Shown: piece after piece, positions 44,731 through 58,783 of the stretch | How the letters are laid out: every line of letters starts with the position of its first letter | Position numbering within the stretch: the stretch's first letter is position 1 | Source: Pagrus major | Taxonomy: Eukaryota > Chordata > Actinopteri > Spariformes > Sparidae | Assembly (NCBI RefSeq): GCF_040436345.1 | Contig: NC_133234.1 | Span: forward strand, 13,408,446-13,472,445 | Reading direction: 5' to 3' | DNA length: 64,000 bases | Made by a program: the position numbers and the translations under genes | Notes under the pieces: generated by a model | The model's database searches: none | Seen by the model: the letters and a program-made list of their open reading frames with translations, nothing else | What the model was told of the DNA's origin: nothing

Positions 44731-46589
44731 AATGCACCACCAAATCTGTAATCTTCTGAGCTTGAGATGAGGTAGATGAAAGTTTGTTTGAGGTATTATC
44801 CAGCATAGTTTGCCTCAGGTTGACAGGTTTTGGTTGCTGCTGTAAGGTTACTGTATCTGCATGGTGTCTGATAAGGTGAGTTCACAAGTTGGTTGTGTTT
44901 CCTGAATATTTTACGGCAGCGTGACAAAGCTTGCAAATGGCATTTGCTTTATCCAACTCCTTGCTCCCTGGTTTGTTTCTTAAAACCAAAGTGCACCCAC
45001 ACGTTGGCTTTGTATGTTGAAGGGGCCGCCATGCTGCTTCCTGCTTCTCTGACTGACTCGTTCACTCTGCCGAAAATGGCCCCCGGCAAATCGAGGCATT
45101 TAGCCGTACTGCAACATCTACAGGAGCAGAGGTTGGAGGCTATTCACAACCCTTTTAAAACATGAATCATTTTTCAAAATATAAATTTTTGGTGCTGGAT
45201 ATTGATGCAGTATATATTTCTTTTAGCACAGCCCTAGCCATTAGCTAATTAGCCGAGTTAGCTGTACAGCTAGCCGGACTACCGAGGGAACGTTGCCAGG
45301 TGTCTCAATTTGGATACTACTTTTAGTACACGTCCATATAGCACACTGTGTACACTATGCAATCACTTGTGTATTGTGTGAATTTTGACAGGCTATTGTG
45401 GTCTCAAAAAACACAGTCGTTATGCACTTAACCCAAAATGACAGTCGCAACATTTGACCGCTTCCTCTTCCCAGTCATAGCAAATTGCAACCAGATGGAG
45501 CATTATTTTATTAATTAACATTTGTGAGGGTTCAAATCTTTTAAAAGATTGTGTTTTTATGGCTTTTTTTGCGCCATCATTCTGCAATTGGAATGGCACT
45601 GGCTCAGCTTCAACACAACTACCTGACTGTACTGTGACAGAATAATCTTCAGTTCATATGATGATGGGATAACAGCCATTATTTGGATAAATTGACGACA
45701 TATTGGGAATTTACATGGTTACTTTCTTGCCTGGAAAAAAGGATTAAAACAATAAAGTGAAATATTAATAGTCTTGCAGTGAAACTTTACAGCTTTTAGC
45801 CTGCTTTTAAATCCCTGCTAGGTTGGTGGTCGCTCCGCACCCGCAGCATGCACTCGAGAAGGCAACCACTCAGAGTGAGCAGGGACGAGTGGTGCACACT
45901 CAACTTTTTTGAAAGTTAGGAAAACGGCATCCAGATATTCATAGTGCACTGCTATTTGCCATAGACCTACTTAGCAGAGTGAACGCACTTATCCAGTCAA
46001 AATAACAAATGTAAGTATGGAATTATGCAAATTTGGACACAGCCTTGGTGCTTACACCCATAGTACAGGGGCTTTGGAGAGGGAGACTGTCAGGCCAAGG
46101 ACACAGGGACGAGGAAAGAGAGGGAGGTCAGACATCAGAGGAAGGTGCTGGCAGAAGTGTAGTCCCACAATATTTTTTACATTTAGTTTGACGAATTAAA
46201 GGTTTCTTTTGGCCGAACCAGAGGTGGTGATTGTTGGACAGTGGAAAGACTATCGCAGACAGTTTTGGTGAGCTTTATTTTGTTTCTGTCCAAGACTATG
46301 GCTCTCTCCTCATTCATTTAGATAGAGGCCTGGTCTTTGTGAGCCTGAAATGCCAAGATGGCTGCTGAGTGGCAAGACTTGCCTATCAGACTTCAGTGTA
46401 ACTATAGCTGTATTTTTCTGTTTAATGAGATAAATAGGCGAATGTCTCCTTTCTTGGCATTATCTGAGTTTATTTTGTTTACTAAAAAAGCGAAGAGAGC
46501 TTGAAACGTAGCATACTTGAGATCTCTTGTCTGTAATGATGGACGACGACCCCGTCAGGTACAAAGTGGTTGGGCCAACGACACAGGAC

Positions 46590-46745
46590 AGGGAAGGGCT
46601 AGCAGCTAAGCATGCTAACTTGAGTAGAATTTTTGCAACACAATTTATAGACCTATTTAATGTTATATTTCTTCAAATTCTGTAAATGATTTCATTTAAT
46701 TTCTTGATGTTTTAAACCAAAATTCTTACATATTACACCTTTAAA
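46590..46745. repeat. MITE-like element, family B, 3' half
   Basis: Contains 'gctaagcatgctaacttgag', 'caacacaatttatagacc' and ends 'cttacatattacaccttta', matching the right half of the family B elements. A related GCTAGC-rich fragment lies near 45235-45300. Confidence 0.5.
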
Positions 46746-48930
46746 CCCCAGCATTAGCAACATACCAGCTTTGAGTCCAGGGAAACAAGTTATTTAGTAT
46801 AACCTCCAAAACATTACTAGCTACACAGAGAGGTGACACAATACTCACAGAAAGCATGGAGGGAGCTTGAACTCACCTTACATGATGAAGTCCACCAAAG
46901 TCCAGTGTCGCCCTGCGTTTGTTGCAGTGATAGCCATTTTGTACATTTACTCCAGGAACTCACAGAACCACTGATGCTAACTTGCCTAACTCTTAGCTAA
47001 CCCTTGTAGCTAAGTATCATTAGCGACTGTGGAAAACAAACTCTTCTGTGTCAAATATGAAATACATATGTTTTATACACTTTCTACCGTTTATTGTGAG
47101 CTTCAAAGGCTTCAAAATTCACTTCTGACTTTCTTTCACAGAGTCGTTTCACAGTTTTGCAGTCGAATAACAGACAGTAACTCGCTAAATATTTAACTAC
47201 TTCATGATTCTTCCCTTCGGTTGACGTTGGTAAGGGTGCCATACCATCTTTGACCACACAGATTCACTGATATGATACGGCTATTAGAACCCAGAGGGGC
47301 GCTGTTTCACATATTTGCTTAAACTTAATAAGAAGGGGAAGTCATGACTGCAGCAACGATATAATAAATGAGTGTTGCATGGTGAAGAAATGTATTAAAG
47401 GTATATTTATTAAAATTATTTTATTAAAAAGTAATTTTGAATACTGAGGGACTCAATATTATCTTGTTCCTTTAAAGAAAGCGCCACGACAGACTTTTTG
47501 GCACAACTTGTTATACTGCTGACCGTCGGTAGAGGGAGACAAAGACTATGTTAGAGCCTCTCAACCAGATGACACTGAGAAAAGTGGCTCTCAACCAGTT
47601 GCAGTCTTGTCACCTCAATCAATAACTCCTCATCAAAGAAAAATCATTTTGCTCATATTCAGTCTGGGGACATTATAAATCACATGACGGAAATAAATGC
47701 TTTTATACAAATGTGTTGACATGTCCGACTTTTTACTGGTTTTTTTTGGTGTTTTGTTGTGAAAATTGAATGTAATGCTCAAAGGCATGCTCGAGCTGAA
47801 CTTTTCATCATTGCCTTAAACACTCCTGTCAAGTCAAACATTTTTGAACCACTGTGATTTAAAAATAAGTAAATAAAAAAAAATACACACACTCCATATA
47901 TACAACATACTGTAACTCATACATTTGTTGTGTTTTCTGAGCCTATGCACTGTTGGCTGTTTATATTTTTAAACATGCATGGTTTACACATCAATGTTGT
48001 TTCTACTGGAAAAATGTGCATTTCAAATCACGAGAGAGACTTTCAGGCTGCAATCATGACAATGTTTAATATCTTGAAGAAATACTTTATTGTACTCAAT
48101 GTAAAAAGTCATAATGGAACTTAAATATACAAGTTTTTTATTTATTTCAAGTTGATTAAACTTGAGTCCTTCTAACTGGATGTATATACTGACAAATTGT
48201 TTTTTTTTCACAGTGCTTAAAATATATTTCCAGGGTGTAAAATTAACTTCCATGTACAGAGGCTGGTGCAAATTTTGTGCCATTCGTATATATTGTTATT
48301 TACTCTTTAGCCCTCTGTTCCATGTACAATTCAGCTCTGTTCTTACTGATCTCTTCATTTATGATGTAAAAAATCAATTCATGTCTTATATTCCATCACC
48401 TCTGCTCCATCTGTGCACCCTCATTGGCCCTATTTGTGTTCTCACATGTGACCCTGTTTATTGCTTCTCAGGATCTGCTTTCATGTCACCAGCCTAAGCG
48501 TCTGGCCCCCCGGCTCAGTGTTAACAGAGGAAGGTGAAGAATGAAAGATCCAGAGCAGCTGTAGGTATGGTACGGTTTGTGTGCTTAACATGACATTGAT
48601 GGATTAATGTTCCTATGCTGTAAGCGTGTATTTTTAAATAATGACTTATCGCCTGAGGATAACACAAAGCAATGCAGCTTTGCAAAAAGAATGTCTTGTT
48701 TGTCCTCTATTGAAAATATTTTGCATTAATTGATCAATATGAAGCTCCTCAAGGCCTACTTCATTCTTTTTAACACAGTAGCTCCCTGGATGGGCAAAGA
48801 CTCATTGTACGGTGGGTTGATGTACTATGTTCCCAACCCTCTCAGCACGGCTGAAAGTCTAAAGAATCTGCAGATGTTGAGGCACCTTGGATTTGTGCGC
48901 GTATTTCTTTTAGTTGTATAAATAACTTAA

Positions 48931-49249
48931 CTGTGCAATATGTCAGAATAGGCCACCTGTCAAATTTAAACTCAAAACATATAGCAAGTCACTAGGGTAA
49001 CCGCTAACTCCTGCTACAGTAAGTGTAGCTGCTGTTAGCTAGTTATCTCAGTTAGCCGGGCAGCTAGGAGTTTAGAGTGGGCGCACAGGGGACAGGGCAG
49101 TATTGATCTTTACAAGCTTGTACTGGGACAGGGCATGCTAATGTCAGTAGATATCTCTGCAACACAGTACATAGATGTCATGACATCAAATTCTGTTGAT
49201 ATTTTACTTATCTTTTGAATGTTTTCATCTTATTCTTACACACTGCAAC
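48931..49249. repeat. MITE-like element, family B, near full length
   Basis: Begins 'gtgcaatatgtcagaatagg', then 'gctgctgttagctagttatctcag', then 'gatatctctgcaacacagta', and ends 'cttacacactgcaact'. The ends are inverted relative to each other. This is the clearest forward-orientation copy outside the genes. Confidence 0.65.
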
Positions 49250-49600
49250 TTTTTTTTGGCCTTTTATGGCTTTATTTTACAGGACAGCTCAGACAAGTGA
49301 CAGGAACTGGGATTCATTTAAACAAATTAAAGTGCTTTGACTCAAAATAATAAGGAAGCTATACATATGTGCTTTATAACCAGCCTTACTGTTGAATAAA
49401 ACAATGCAAGACATCTTCATCTTCTGTGAATATAGGATTATTATCTGTTCAAGGTAACTCAATAATGATACTCAGTGTGCAGGAGTAAAACTTCAAAACT
49501 GATTTTATTTAATAGAAGTCACAAAAAAATAATAATATTGTTAATTAACAAAGTGCAGAATATACCTATGGCACCAGAATATACAGTATACAATAAAACA

Positions 49601-49758
<158 letters not shown>

Positions 49759-50140
49759 TACCACTAAACAGTATTTCACATTGAGTTTTGACAAAATTAA
49801 CACGTTAATGATTCACAAGCACTTAAACAAATAGCAGCCTCTTGAAAAATATGTTTGTTAATACACAAACAAGTATTTTTTCCTTACATTATCCCAGTTT
49901 AGTAAGTTTCCTAAATGAAGTTTAAGCGGAATTGTAAGAAAATGGAAAACATCAGTGGCGGACTCAGGACGTTAGATGGGCAGAGGTGAAAAAAATATAA
50001 AGGGCACCACATGTATGCTGAGGAGCACCAGCGTGCAGAAAGTTGTGATATATTTATAGTGAAGACAGGGCACTTCATCACATTTTGGGAGCATCACAGG
50101 AACACTCCCCCTTAGTCCACCAGTGTAAAACACACACTCT

Positions 50141-51587
50141 TTACTCCTCTTGTTTAGCTAACAAACATGATGACTTTTGTCCGACCCAGAAACCTGCCAA
50201 CATCCTCCCCTTAAAGCAGCTCTTAATCTGCTGCAGCAGTCTGACCTCCTGCCTGCCTTCGCCCCCCTCTTCCTCCTTCACCTCTTCAACTGCATAAAAA
50301 TTGATGACACCAGCTGGATGGTCCAGGTAAACCCCGATAGTGGTGCACTGGGGAATGTCCCAGATTTCTTTGCTGATGCCGTTGAACCACAGCTGATAGT
50401 GGGATCCACCCCACCCAAGACCCCAGGACTGTTCATTCTCTCCCAGCCCACAGGGTCCGTCGCTTCCCCTCCTCCCCGCTCCTTCATAGGCGACTCCGAC
50501 GACCACCCATCCTGAATATTTCACCTCCCAGTAAGCTCTGAAGCCCAGGATGCCTTCTTTGCAAAGAACCTTTAATGGAAAGAGAATAAAATTTGCAGCA
50601 AACAGGAAAAAGTATTTGATATCTAGTTTTGCTGTTAAAAACCTACCTGGGGGGCGTGCTCATATCTCTCCGGTCTGTCCAGGACGGGACAAGTGACATC
50701 ATCAGTCATGCGCGACAGCTTGGATCCACCGTCTGTGATCCACAGCATCTTATTTGCTGTCTTGTCATCCAGGGAAAGGTTGATCCAGTCTGTGTGATGT
50801 GGAAGATTTACAATCGATGACAGTTGGAAAGAGAATCATGAGAATGAGGGAAAAGTTTGTGAATCAAAATGATTGTTCTTACGTTTTAGAAGATCGGCTC
50901 TGCAGGTGGGCTCAGGGATGTTTGGCTCGTAGTCTGGGATTTTTTCTGAGTGGCGAGAAAATTCACATTATGTGTAGCTGATTATTAGTTGATGACAAGA
51001 TGATAAAGTACAACCTCAGGATTCGTACACATGGACACTTTCAGCATGTCTATCTTTCATGCCTGCACCACGTTTCTTTGACTGAATGAAACAATACATT
51101 TATGAACTGTGCTGGAGTCACAGTGAGGTGGTCAGTGTGGATGGTGTCTGTGCAAAGGCCAGGATTGTCTTACAAGCTTACAAAACGTATTTAATCTTAT
51201 TTTTTATTCAAAATTCGAGTAAAAGGCAGTTAAAAATAATTCAAACAAACTCTTTAAGAGACCCTCAACAGTGAGTTATACATTTTCCATGGTTTGCTTT
51301 AAAATCTTACCTTTCGGAGCGGCCACAACTTTAGATTTTGTGCCTGTGAATATAAAACAACAACATTACTGCCAGTTATTCCTTACTTCTTCGTAAAGAG
51401 TTCCTTTGGTTTTAATGTAAGGAAGTGTCATACTAACAATATATAAAATTTGCTGAGAAAAGTCAAAGTTAACCACCCAGCTTCAATGTCTAAAAACTAA
51501 AGTAAAACTAAAATCTGAGGAGACAAATCTTCATCCTGCTGAGTCTAGAGAGGGACTTCACTCACCAGGTCTGCCGGCTGCAGGCAT
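50141..51587 (-). CDS. Small stand-alone PRY-SPRY (B30.2) protein, copy 1
   Basis: Five exons: 51566-51587, 51311-51343, 50883-50945, 50647-50789, 50141-50569, giving 229 residues with every junction in frame. Residues 1-39 are a short basic, Pro-rich head ending in the family motif [12 protein letters not shown]. Residues 40-87 form the PRY part ([16 protein letters not shown] ... [12 protein letters not shown]) and 88-229 the SPRY part (GYWEV-like [36 protein letters not shown]-like AGFWVG). SPRY domains bind protein partners. This type resembles the PRY-SPRY of fish TRIM and NLR-like proteins and of the stonustoxin group, but there is no RING, B-box, NACHT or pore-forming domain and no signal peptide, so a cytosolic binding protein is likely. 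The partner and pathway are unknown. It is divergent from copy 2 and shares its exon plan. Confidence 0.88.
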
Positions 51588-51701
51588 GATTCTCTTATTG
51601 GGAGCACTGGTTGGCATATTTATCGCTTCTTTCCGTGTTGAGGTTTCCTGAATGTCGGCGTCTGTCAGCGGCGTACTGCTGCGATGATGCAAACGGCTAC
51701 T

Positions 51702-51708
51702 TTATATA
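51702..51708 (-). promoter_or_regulatory. TATA box of PRY-SPRY copy 1
   Basis: Minus strand reads TATATAA within a C/G-run context, about 115 bases before the start codon. The position matches those of copies 2 and 3. Confidence 0.6.
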
Positions 51709-53094
51709 CCCCCCCAGGATAGGGGGTATTAAAGGTTTTGGGGGGCCCCTTGGGGCTCCCTTGGAGAAATTTTGGTGAGGTATGTAGAGATAATGAGCTC
51801 ACTAATGGGCGTGCCACAGGGCCTGCCAAACCAGGACTTTAAGGTCAGTGCCAACACCTGACCCGCTGACCCATATTTATCTGAGAGGTTCTGAGTTTAC
51901 TTTTCAGTTATCCTGTCATCTCTTTGTAATCAAACACACATCTTGGACACTGATACCTGTCTAGGAATGCGGTCATCTTGTACAGAACAGAGAGGTCACG
52001 ATAAGACTGGAGGAACTGAGCTCAGGGATACTTTTATGCCCGTTTGGAAATGGTGATGGAGAGAAGAGAAACCTGATTCGAGGTTCATTTGGAGTTTGTT
52101 TCTGGTGATTCTGGGACGCATTGTTTTTTTATTGTAGTTTTCTCTGTTACGTCCTTATTTTTGTGGTAGATTTTTAATCCTTAATGTCTGTGTTTAGACA
52201 CTACAGGATTGAAATGCTTCCATCATACCATGTGTTCCCTTCACATGTCAATATACTACTCTGTAGACATTCTTGGTGCTTTATAATAGTTGATCATTCA
52301 TTCATAAGCAACCCATCAGTGTGTATAAATTGGTGACATTGTAACGTGGCTTGATTTGAAATGTAAAGATTTCAAGTACAAGCCAAGAAAACTCACATTT
52401 AAGACTTTCAATTCCGTGTTATGACCTTTTATGACAAACTGAAGACATGACCTTGAACATCCAGAGCAGCCAGTGAGCAGACTCACAGCTCAGTGTTTTG
52501 GCAGAGATCACTTTTCTGTCATCAGCGTTTTAAAAGCCTGGTGCCTCTGGTTTCTGTTTATCTTATGAGAGGAGATTTCTCAGGTAAGTACACATGCAAA
52601 CCTGTTACCAACACTCTCCCCCTTTTCCAATAAATCCCATCGGGCAGTTCTGACATGATACGTCCTGGTATGTTGTCTTTGCTATGTCACTTGCACTATA
52701 GTCAGCGGCCCAGTCAGTCGTCTGCTTGGACAGACAGGAACACAAGAAGGACGAGACAGCCTTGACTCGAGGTTTGGCCAGGAGCCCGAACAGTAAACAC
52801 CTCAATCAAGCAGGCGGCAGTGGAGAGCATATCACAAGAAAGGGTTTACGACCAGCACATTGCTTTCTCCTGCAGCCCGTGCTATGTGCATTAAGGCATT
52901 TGATTGTAAATGGTTGATGTGATAATGCCGGTCAGGAGCGTGGCTAAGCCTGGCACGATGACCTGAAGACCTTCCAGGCAAGTGGTTTGTGGTTGTTTAA
53001 GTATTTGGGTTAGTGGGTTGAATGTAGATATATATAGGTGTGTTTAGATTGTACATGTTGTATATTGGCCCATATTCATTTAAATGTCTTGATT

Positions 53095-53225
53095 TTAGGA
53101 TGCCACTTTACATCTGGCCAGGGACAACAGATGAAAACTAGCCTCTTGGCTAATTCTGGCATATTTACAGCAATGTTCATCAATATGCACTGTCCCTGAC
53201 AAATAAAATGAATAAATGAAAAATA
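53095..53225 (+). mobile_element. LINE 3' tail fragment
   Basis: Reads 'ctggccagggacaacagatg', then 'ctaattctggcatatttaca', 'caatatgcactgtccctgac' and an A-rich end 'aaataaaatgaataaatg'. This resembles the 3' UTR of a common fish LINE family and ends in the usual simple A-rich tail. Only one copy is present in the window. Confidence 0.5.
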
Positions 53226-53389
53226 AATGTACGATTATCAGATGTTAATATCAACTATTTGATTGACTTATTAATGATCAAGATGTAAAAGTGTTCATGC
53301 AAACATGTATAGTTTTATAGATGTGAGAGTTTATTGTGAAATTAAAGGCGTTATTTTAAAGACGTTGATGTATTGTGGTGAAGTACTGA

Positions 53390-53545
53390 AGTTAGCATGC
53401 TAACCAGCTAGCCCCAGCCCTTCCTTAATTTTAGACCACTCCCAACTCCCAGTACTCTCGCTACATGGCTAACTGAGCTAACTAGCTAACGGCCACCTAT
53501 TTGTTTGGTGTTCGAGAGCCAATTTGCACGTACTGCACCTTTAAT
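53390..53545. repeat. MITE-like element, family B, fragment
   Basis: Contains 'gttagcatgctaaccagctagcc' in parts, 'ctaactgagctaactagctaac' and ends 'gtactgcacctttaa', matching the reverse orientation of family B. Confidence 0.5.
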
Positions 53546-54619
53546 TAAAAAACGATTGTCTTTTAAAGGTTACACTGTACAATGATTTTGCTTCAATGTG
53601 ATCACAAGCAATAAAGTCATAATTTCAAATGTCTTGTTTCATGTTGTTTATTCTAAGAATCAAAAAAACGTATTTCTTGATGAAGTATTTCTATATAATT
53701 AAAGTGGAAACAGGCATATTTTCCCACCACTAACATTTCCAAGTGGTATTATTCTTGGCACAGCTGTTGCAATAGACAACCAGATCGCTTTTTCAGTTTC
53801 CTCAGTAGAACCTACCAACAACGCAGGACAAAGCAAAGGTTTATTCGTTCATTTAGTCTGTAATAGAGCAGTGGAATGGTGCCAGGCTGCAGCCCGGTGG
53901 CAGACAGAATAACAGAGTGAAAGTGAAGTTTATAGGGAACCACTTTAAACACAGACGGAGTCATCATTCTTGCCATGACGCTGTGCAATCAACATTTACT
54001 TCAGAAAGCAAAAACACTTGTCCATTGGCAGTTTAAGTTAAATGTATAGCAACACTTCATATGTACTTGACTTAAGAAATCTAAAGATACAGTTGTATCA
54101 ATGACAGATGACAAAAATAATTAATTTATGAACATTTTTAAGGGGGAAATACAGTTGGATTGGTTGTTTTTGACATTTAAATTCAGGATATAAGGATATA
54201 AGAACAACGTAAATGCAGACTTTATGTATGTTGTGCTCCACTGTGGAGAAAACTTTTATATTGTGAACATACTCATACTTTTTCCTTATGTCATAGCACC
54301 TGTTCAACCTCACACTACTTTGCACCTACCTACATGTGACTGTGCGTGTGTGGTTGTGTGTGTGTACCATCAATGCTGTCACCCTGCAATGTGAAGAGAT
54401 CAGTGCTGGTGATGTAAGGAGACTGGGGCGGGGTTTACTCGGTAACAGGGGGTGTCGTGCAGACATCTCAGCATCCATCTAACCTTTTTAAGGAAAAACA
54501 TATATACACAGCTCCGATTACAAACCTCTTGCCTCCCTCCCTTGCTTCCTATTGGAAAGTTTTATCTCACGTCCACACCACCTTCTCTCAATCCTTCACC
54601 TCTGTCCTGCATTAAAGGG

Positions 54620-54626
54620 TATATAA
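54620..54626 (+). promoter_or_regulatory. TATA box of PRY-SPRY copy 2
   Basis: TATATAA about 80 bases before the start codon at 54706, on a strong 'gggtatataagagagg' background. Transcription would start near 54650. Confidence 0.65.
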
Positions 54627-54705
54627 GAGAGGCATTAAGCTGTCACACAGTGGAGCCAACAAGAGACTCATCATCACACTGAGAGAGACATCAGGCTGAG
54701 ACAAG

Positions 54706-57700
54706 ATGCCCACCACCACGAGGATCATCTCTGACACCAGGAAGTCGGATAAAGGTGAGCTTCATTTTCTGCATTTCACACAATTTTGAATCATTGATTT
54801 TCTTGCTAAATCTCATAGTTATATTCAACACGCCTATCTACATTTTTAGTTTATATAAACCTTTAAGTAGGAAAGCATTATGAGCAATGCTTTAAGTGCA
54901 CTGATTTAATAACCTCAGTCTTTGTGTGCAGCAGTGAGGCCTATTTATTATCCTCTCAGGCAGATCCTGAGTGAACGGGTCACTGGAGTTTATGTCTAGT
55001 GTGAAAAGCGCAATATTTCACTGGCTGATTTCACGCTTGTCTTTATGAGGGCCGCATAATGGTTTTATTGCCTGGGAGCGAGGGTCTGCTGGTGTCAACA
55101 TCATCTGCATTAAAAAAGATTTAACATGCTGCATGTATTAAGACTGTATAATGCCAGTCTTGAAAATGGGGGACGTTGAGCAGGATTGTGGCTGGGGTTT
55201 ACAGTAGAATCTCGTCTGAACTGTAGTCTGACTGTGACAACAAGGAAAACTAAGAGATTTCCAGTATAGCTGTTAGCTTTTTAATGATAGGAACATTGTA
55301 CCATCAATGAAAATGCACTTTTTCACACTCTTAAATTTGACAATATCACAATCAAAACAGGTGCAATGATGATTATATCACTCACAGTCAAAAACATTCA
55401 TTGAAATCCTGTCGCAACACGAGAAACAAGCCCCGTACAGATTGTCACAGCGGGTTTGTGGTCACTTTTTTAAGCTTAAACGTTTTGTACGGTGTCCGGT
55501 TGTGATGAGAACAGACAATGCGGTTATTTTCATCACCTTGTGCTATATCCAGAGGTGGCTTGACATTCCCGCCTGGGCTCCCTCAGCCTCCAGTCAACAC
55601 GGAGATAAATATTGGCTCATTTGGACGTGACACGCATACCACGTGGCGTAAAAATAACCGTTAAGTTTGAAAAATGTGGTTAATGTTGACAAGAGGGTTT
55701 AAATGTGCAGCCTCACCTTGACCCCTTTGTCCCAATGTATACAGATGCAAACAGAGCCTGGAAATAATATCTTAAAATTCATCCACTTCGGCTTGCCAAG
55801 ATAGACTTCCATTCATATTCCGAGACGATGCTGATCTGTGAATGATTAATAGTTTATTCTGGAGGTGATACTGCTTGTTGGTATAAATAAAACGAATAAC
55901 TTAACTTGACATCTTAATGCTGAAGGGATTAAGTGTCTCCTCCTCTTGATCTCCGTCCTTAAAAAGAATACTTACACATGATACCAAAGTATTAGTTACC
56001 AAATTGGCATTAGGGATAAGCCTGTTATGTAACTCATCAATTACTACTTCACGGAAAGTAATGACACAATATCGCTGCCTGTTATCAAGCTTCATTTGAC
56101 ATCTAAATGCTAGCAGACTAATTATTTTTTCATCTGTAATACTATAAGCTTCTTTTACTAAAGAGTGTCCACTTCATAATTAAGTTTGGGAAAGATGAGC
56201 AAGTGTGAAAACCCCTCAAATAAGCACCCTTGCAGCGCACCACTTGTGGTTTAAAATGCAATTAGTCACTTTTTGGATGACTTTACCCAACTCTCTGGGT
56301 TGTTATTTACCTCAGTAAACAAATGTTGGATCCAAGCACGCAGATCATGTCCCTCTTCTTATCTGATAACCTTCTCCCACGCTGCACGCTAGTCTGACCC
56401 GAGTCAACCCTGCAGCATGTGTGGTGTCTTGATCATTCCAACCGCCTGGCATGAATCAACCACCAGCTCCAGGCAGCATGCAGTTGTTGATGTGATGATC
56501 TGACAGAGGCAGATGGTTTTCTTTTAGCAGCGGCTTGCTCCATCATCTCTTGAGACACACCTGACGCGTACCTGCTGTCGCCTGTAGTATTTTCCTGTAG
56601 TATTATATCTCCTATTTTTATTTATTTTTAACAGCCAAGTTTATGTTGATGTTAATATAGGTTGCTCTGGTGAAAACAAATTTTGTTTTTTTTATGTTTT
56701 TGCAGCCAAAAAAGCCAAAGCTGGAAGCACACCCACAGGTAAGACAGTCACCTTATTACAGGCTGTTTTAAAGGAACAGTTCAACCAAAAATGAAAATTC
56801 AGTCATTATCTACTCAACCCCTTTTTGTTGTTTACAAAACATTTCTGGAGCTTCACAGCAAAACCACAATGGGACAGATGGGGAAAAAAACATACTGCTC
56901 CTCCGGTGTAAATCCATCTCTAAGGATGATCAAAGAGATTTCAAATTTATTTGAAAAGATGTCATTTGCAACCTTTTGTAGCAGAAATCTTCGCTAGCTG
57001 CTAGGCTAAAAGCATTAGCATGCACCCTGTCTCAAATGGGTGCAGGAGACCACACGTCGAGGGTGTAAATAACATCATTTCAAATCAATCTGAGATCTCA
57101 GGGCTCCCAGAGACTTTGATTATAGTTTTTCATTTTCAAGTCCCCATCTACTTCAGTTGTTTAGCAGAATGCTGCAACTATATTTTGCTGTAAAGGTCCA
57201 GAAATGTTTTGTGGGCTACGAAACTTCACCTGACTTTCCATCAGCCTGGGTTGATAATGACTGTTCCTTTAAATGCAGATAAAATCTCATCCGTATGCAG
57301 TTCCCCTTGCCTCGTGTGATATTTGACTGATGTTGTTTTGTCACTCACTCCTCAGTGAAGATCCCAGCCTACGAGCCAAATCTCCCTGAACCAAAATGCA
57401 GAGCTGATCTCATCAAACGTGAGATTCTTACTCTTTTACCTGTTTTTATTCTTTAACCATTTGGTCCAAACTTGATTTCTCATTTAAATCATTGTTTCTT
57501 TCTGTTTATTCAGACTGGTTCAACCTTTCCCTGGATGACAAGACAGCCAATAAGGTGCTGTGGATCACAGATGGCGGTGCTAAGGTGGCCCGTATGACCG
57601 ATAATGTCACTTGTCCCGTCTTGGATAGACCAGAGCGATATGAGTATGCTCCACAGGTACAGTATGAAGAAGTACTTAAAACTTGTCATTACCATGTCAT

Positions 57701-58326
57701 AACCAGTGGAGTTTGATGTGTTATGGACCAGATGGGTGTGACCTGTCATTATTTAAATCTTGAGCCAACTGGCTTGACATTGCAAACCAGAAAAAGCGAG
57801 GCTGCCATAAATTCTTCACAGTAGCAGCTACAATAAATCACAGGTTGTGTTGGATTACCTCTAAATTATGCTGACATTCTTATCTGCGTTCCTAAAGGTT
57901 CTCTGCAAAGAAGGCATCCTGGGCTTCCGAGGCTACTGGGAGGTGGAGTTTTCAGGATGGGTCGTGGTCGGGGTCGCGTACGAACAGGCGGGGAGGAGGA
58001 ACAAAGATGGATCCTGCGGCCTGGGAGAGAACGAGGAGTCCTGGGGTCTGGGCTGGAGCGGGTCGAGCTATAATGCGTGGCACAAGAGCCAAAGTATAGA
58101 GATCACGGAGATTCCTAAGTGCTCCACAATTGGGGTTTACCTCGATCAGCCTGCGGGAATCCTAAATTTCTACGCTGTGGATGAGGTGAAGGAGGGAGAG
58201 GAGAGCACAGGGGTGAAGGAGGTTAAACTTTTGCAGCAGGTTAGGAGCTCCTTCAAGGATAAAATGTTACCAGGTTTCTGGGTGGGGAACCACTCGCACT
58301 GTTTGATCACAAAGAAGGAGGAATGA
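54706..58326 (+). CDS. Small stand-alone PRY-SPRY (B30.2) protein, copy 2
   Basis: Five exons: 54706-54754, 56706-56738, 57356-57418, 57514-57656, 57898-58326, giving 238 residues. Exons 2-5 are 33, 63, 143 and 429 nt, exactly the sizes in copy 1. Residues 1-27 are a polar head ([13 protein letters not shown], then Lys/Ala-rich), 28-48 carry [20 protein letters not shown], 49-96 the PRY part ([14 protein letters not shown] ... [10 protein letters not shown]) and 97-238 the SPRY part ([42 protein letters not shown]). The start ATG follows the TATA box by 80 bases and is the only in-frame one that keeps phase 1 at the first donor. No transmembrane or enzymatic motif is seen. Function unknown; a soluble protein-binding role is inferred from the domain. 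Intron 2 contains a MITE (56767-57273). Confidence 0.9.
56767..57273. repeat. MITE with ends TTTAAAGGAACAGT, in intron 2 of PRY-SPRY copy 2
   Basis: Left end 'tttaaaggaacagttcaa' and right end 'gactgttcctttaaa' are inverted repeats about 507 bp apart. The interior has no long coding frame. It ends about 80 bases before exon 3. Confidence 0.65.
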
Positions 58327-58783
58327 AGGACTGAACCAACATTTCTAAAAGTTCCTTATCATGAGATGAGAGAAACTATGTCATCCTTTTGTAATAAAGC
58401 TACAGTTATGGTAGCTTTAAGCACAAAATGACTGGACAACACCAACAGTCATTGGAACATTTACATTAATATAATTTTGCATAAATCCTATGCAAATTAT
58501 AATAATTGAAACATCAGTTCCCATGAGATATACTCCTTATATACGGCATATCTGAGACTGATATACAGTACGTAGGTTAGCATGTTTCAGTAAAGGTAAA
58601 GTCCAGTGAGAATCAGTTAGGATTCAGCCCACTGTTTTGGACTTGCCTGGATCAACCGGACCACTTGAGGTTTATACTGTTATATTTATATGTATTTCTA
58701 TTACTCCTTTGTTATTGCTTGTAAAGAATGTACAGTGTTACCTACTCTGTTATGAATGTATGCAGAATGTATGCATAAGTTTG

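Larger units (their letters stand above)
51710..54615. other. Divergent spacer between PRY-SPRY copies 1 and 2
   Basis: A 2.9 kb head-to-head region. It holds a LINE-like tail (53095-53225) and a family B fragment (53390-53545). No gene is supported. Both promoters face outward, so shared control sequence could lie here, but no specific site is claimed. Confidence 0.5.

Noticed and set aside
50177-50515. 112-codon plus-strand frame opposite PRY-SPRY copy 1
   Set aside because: Antisense shadow of the SPRY exon; no similarity of its own.
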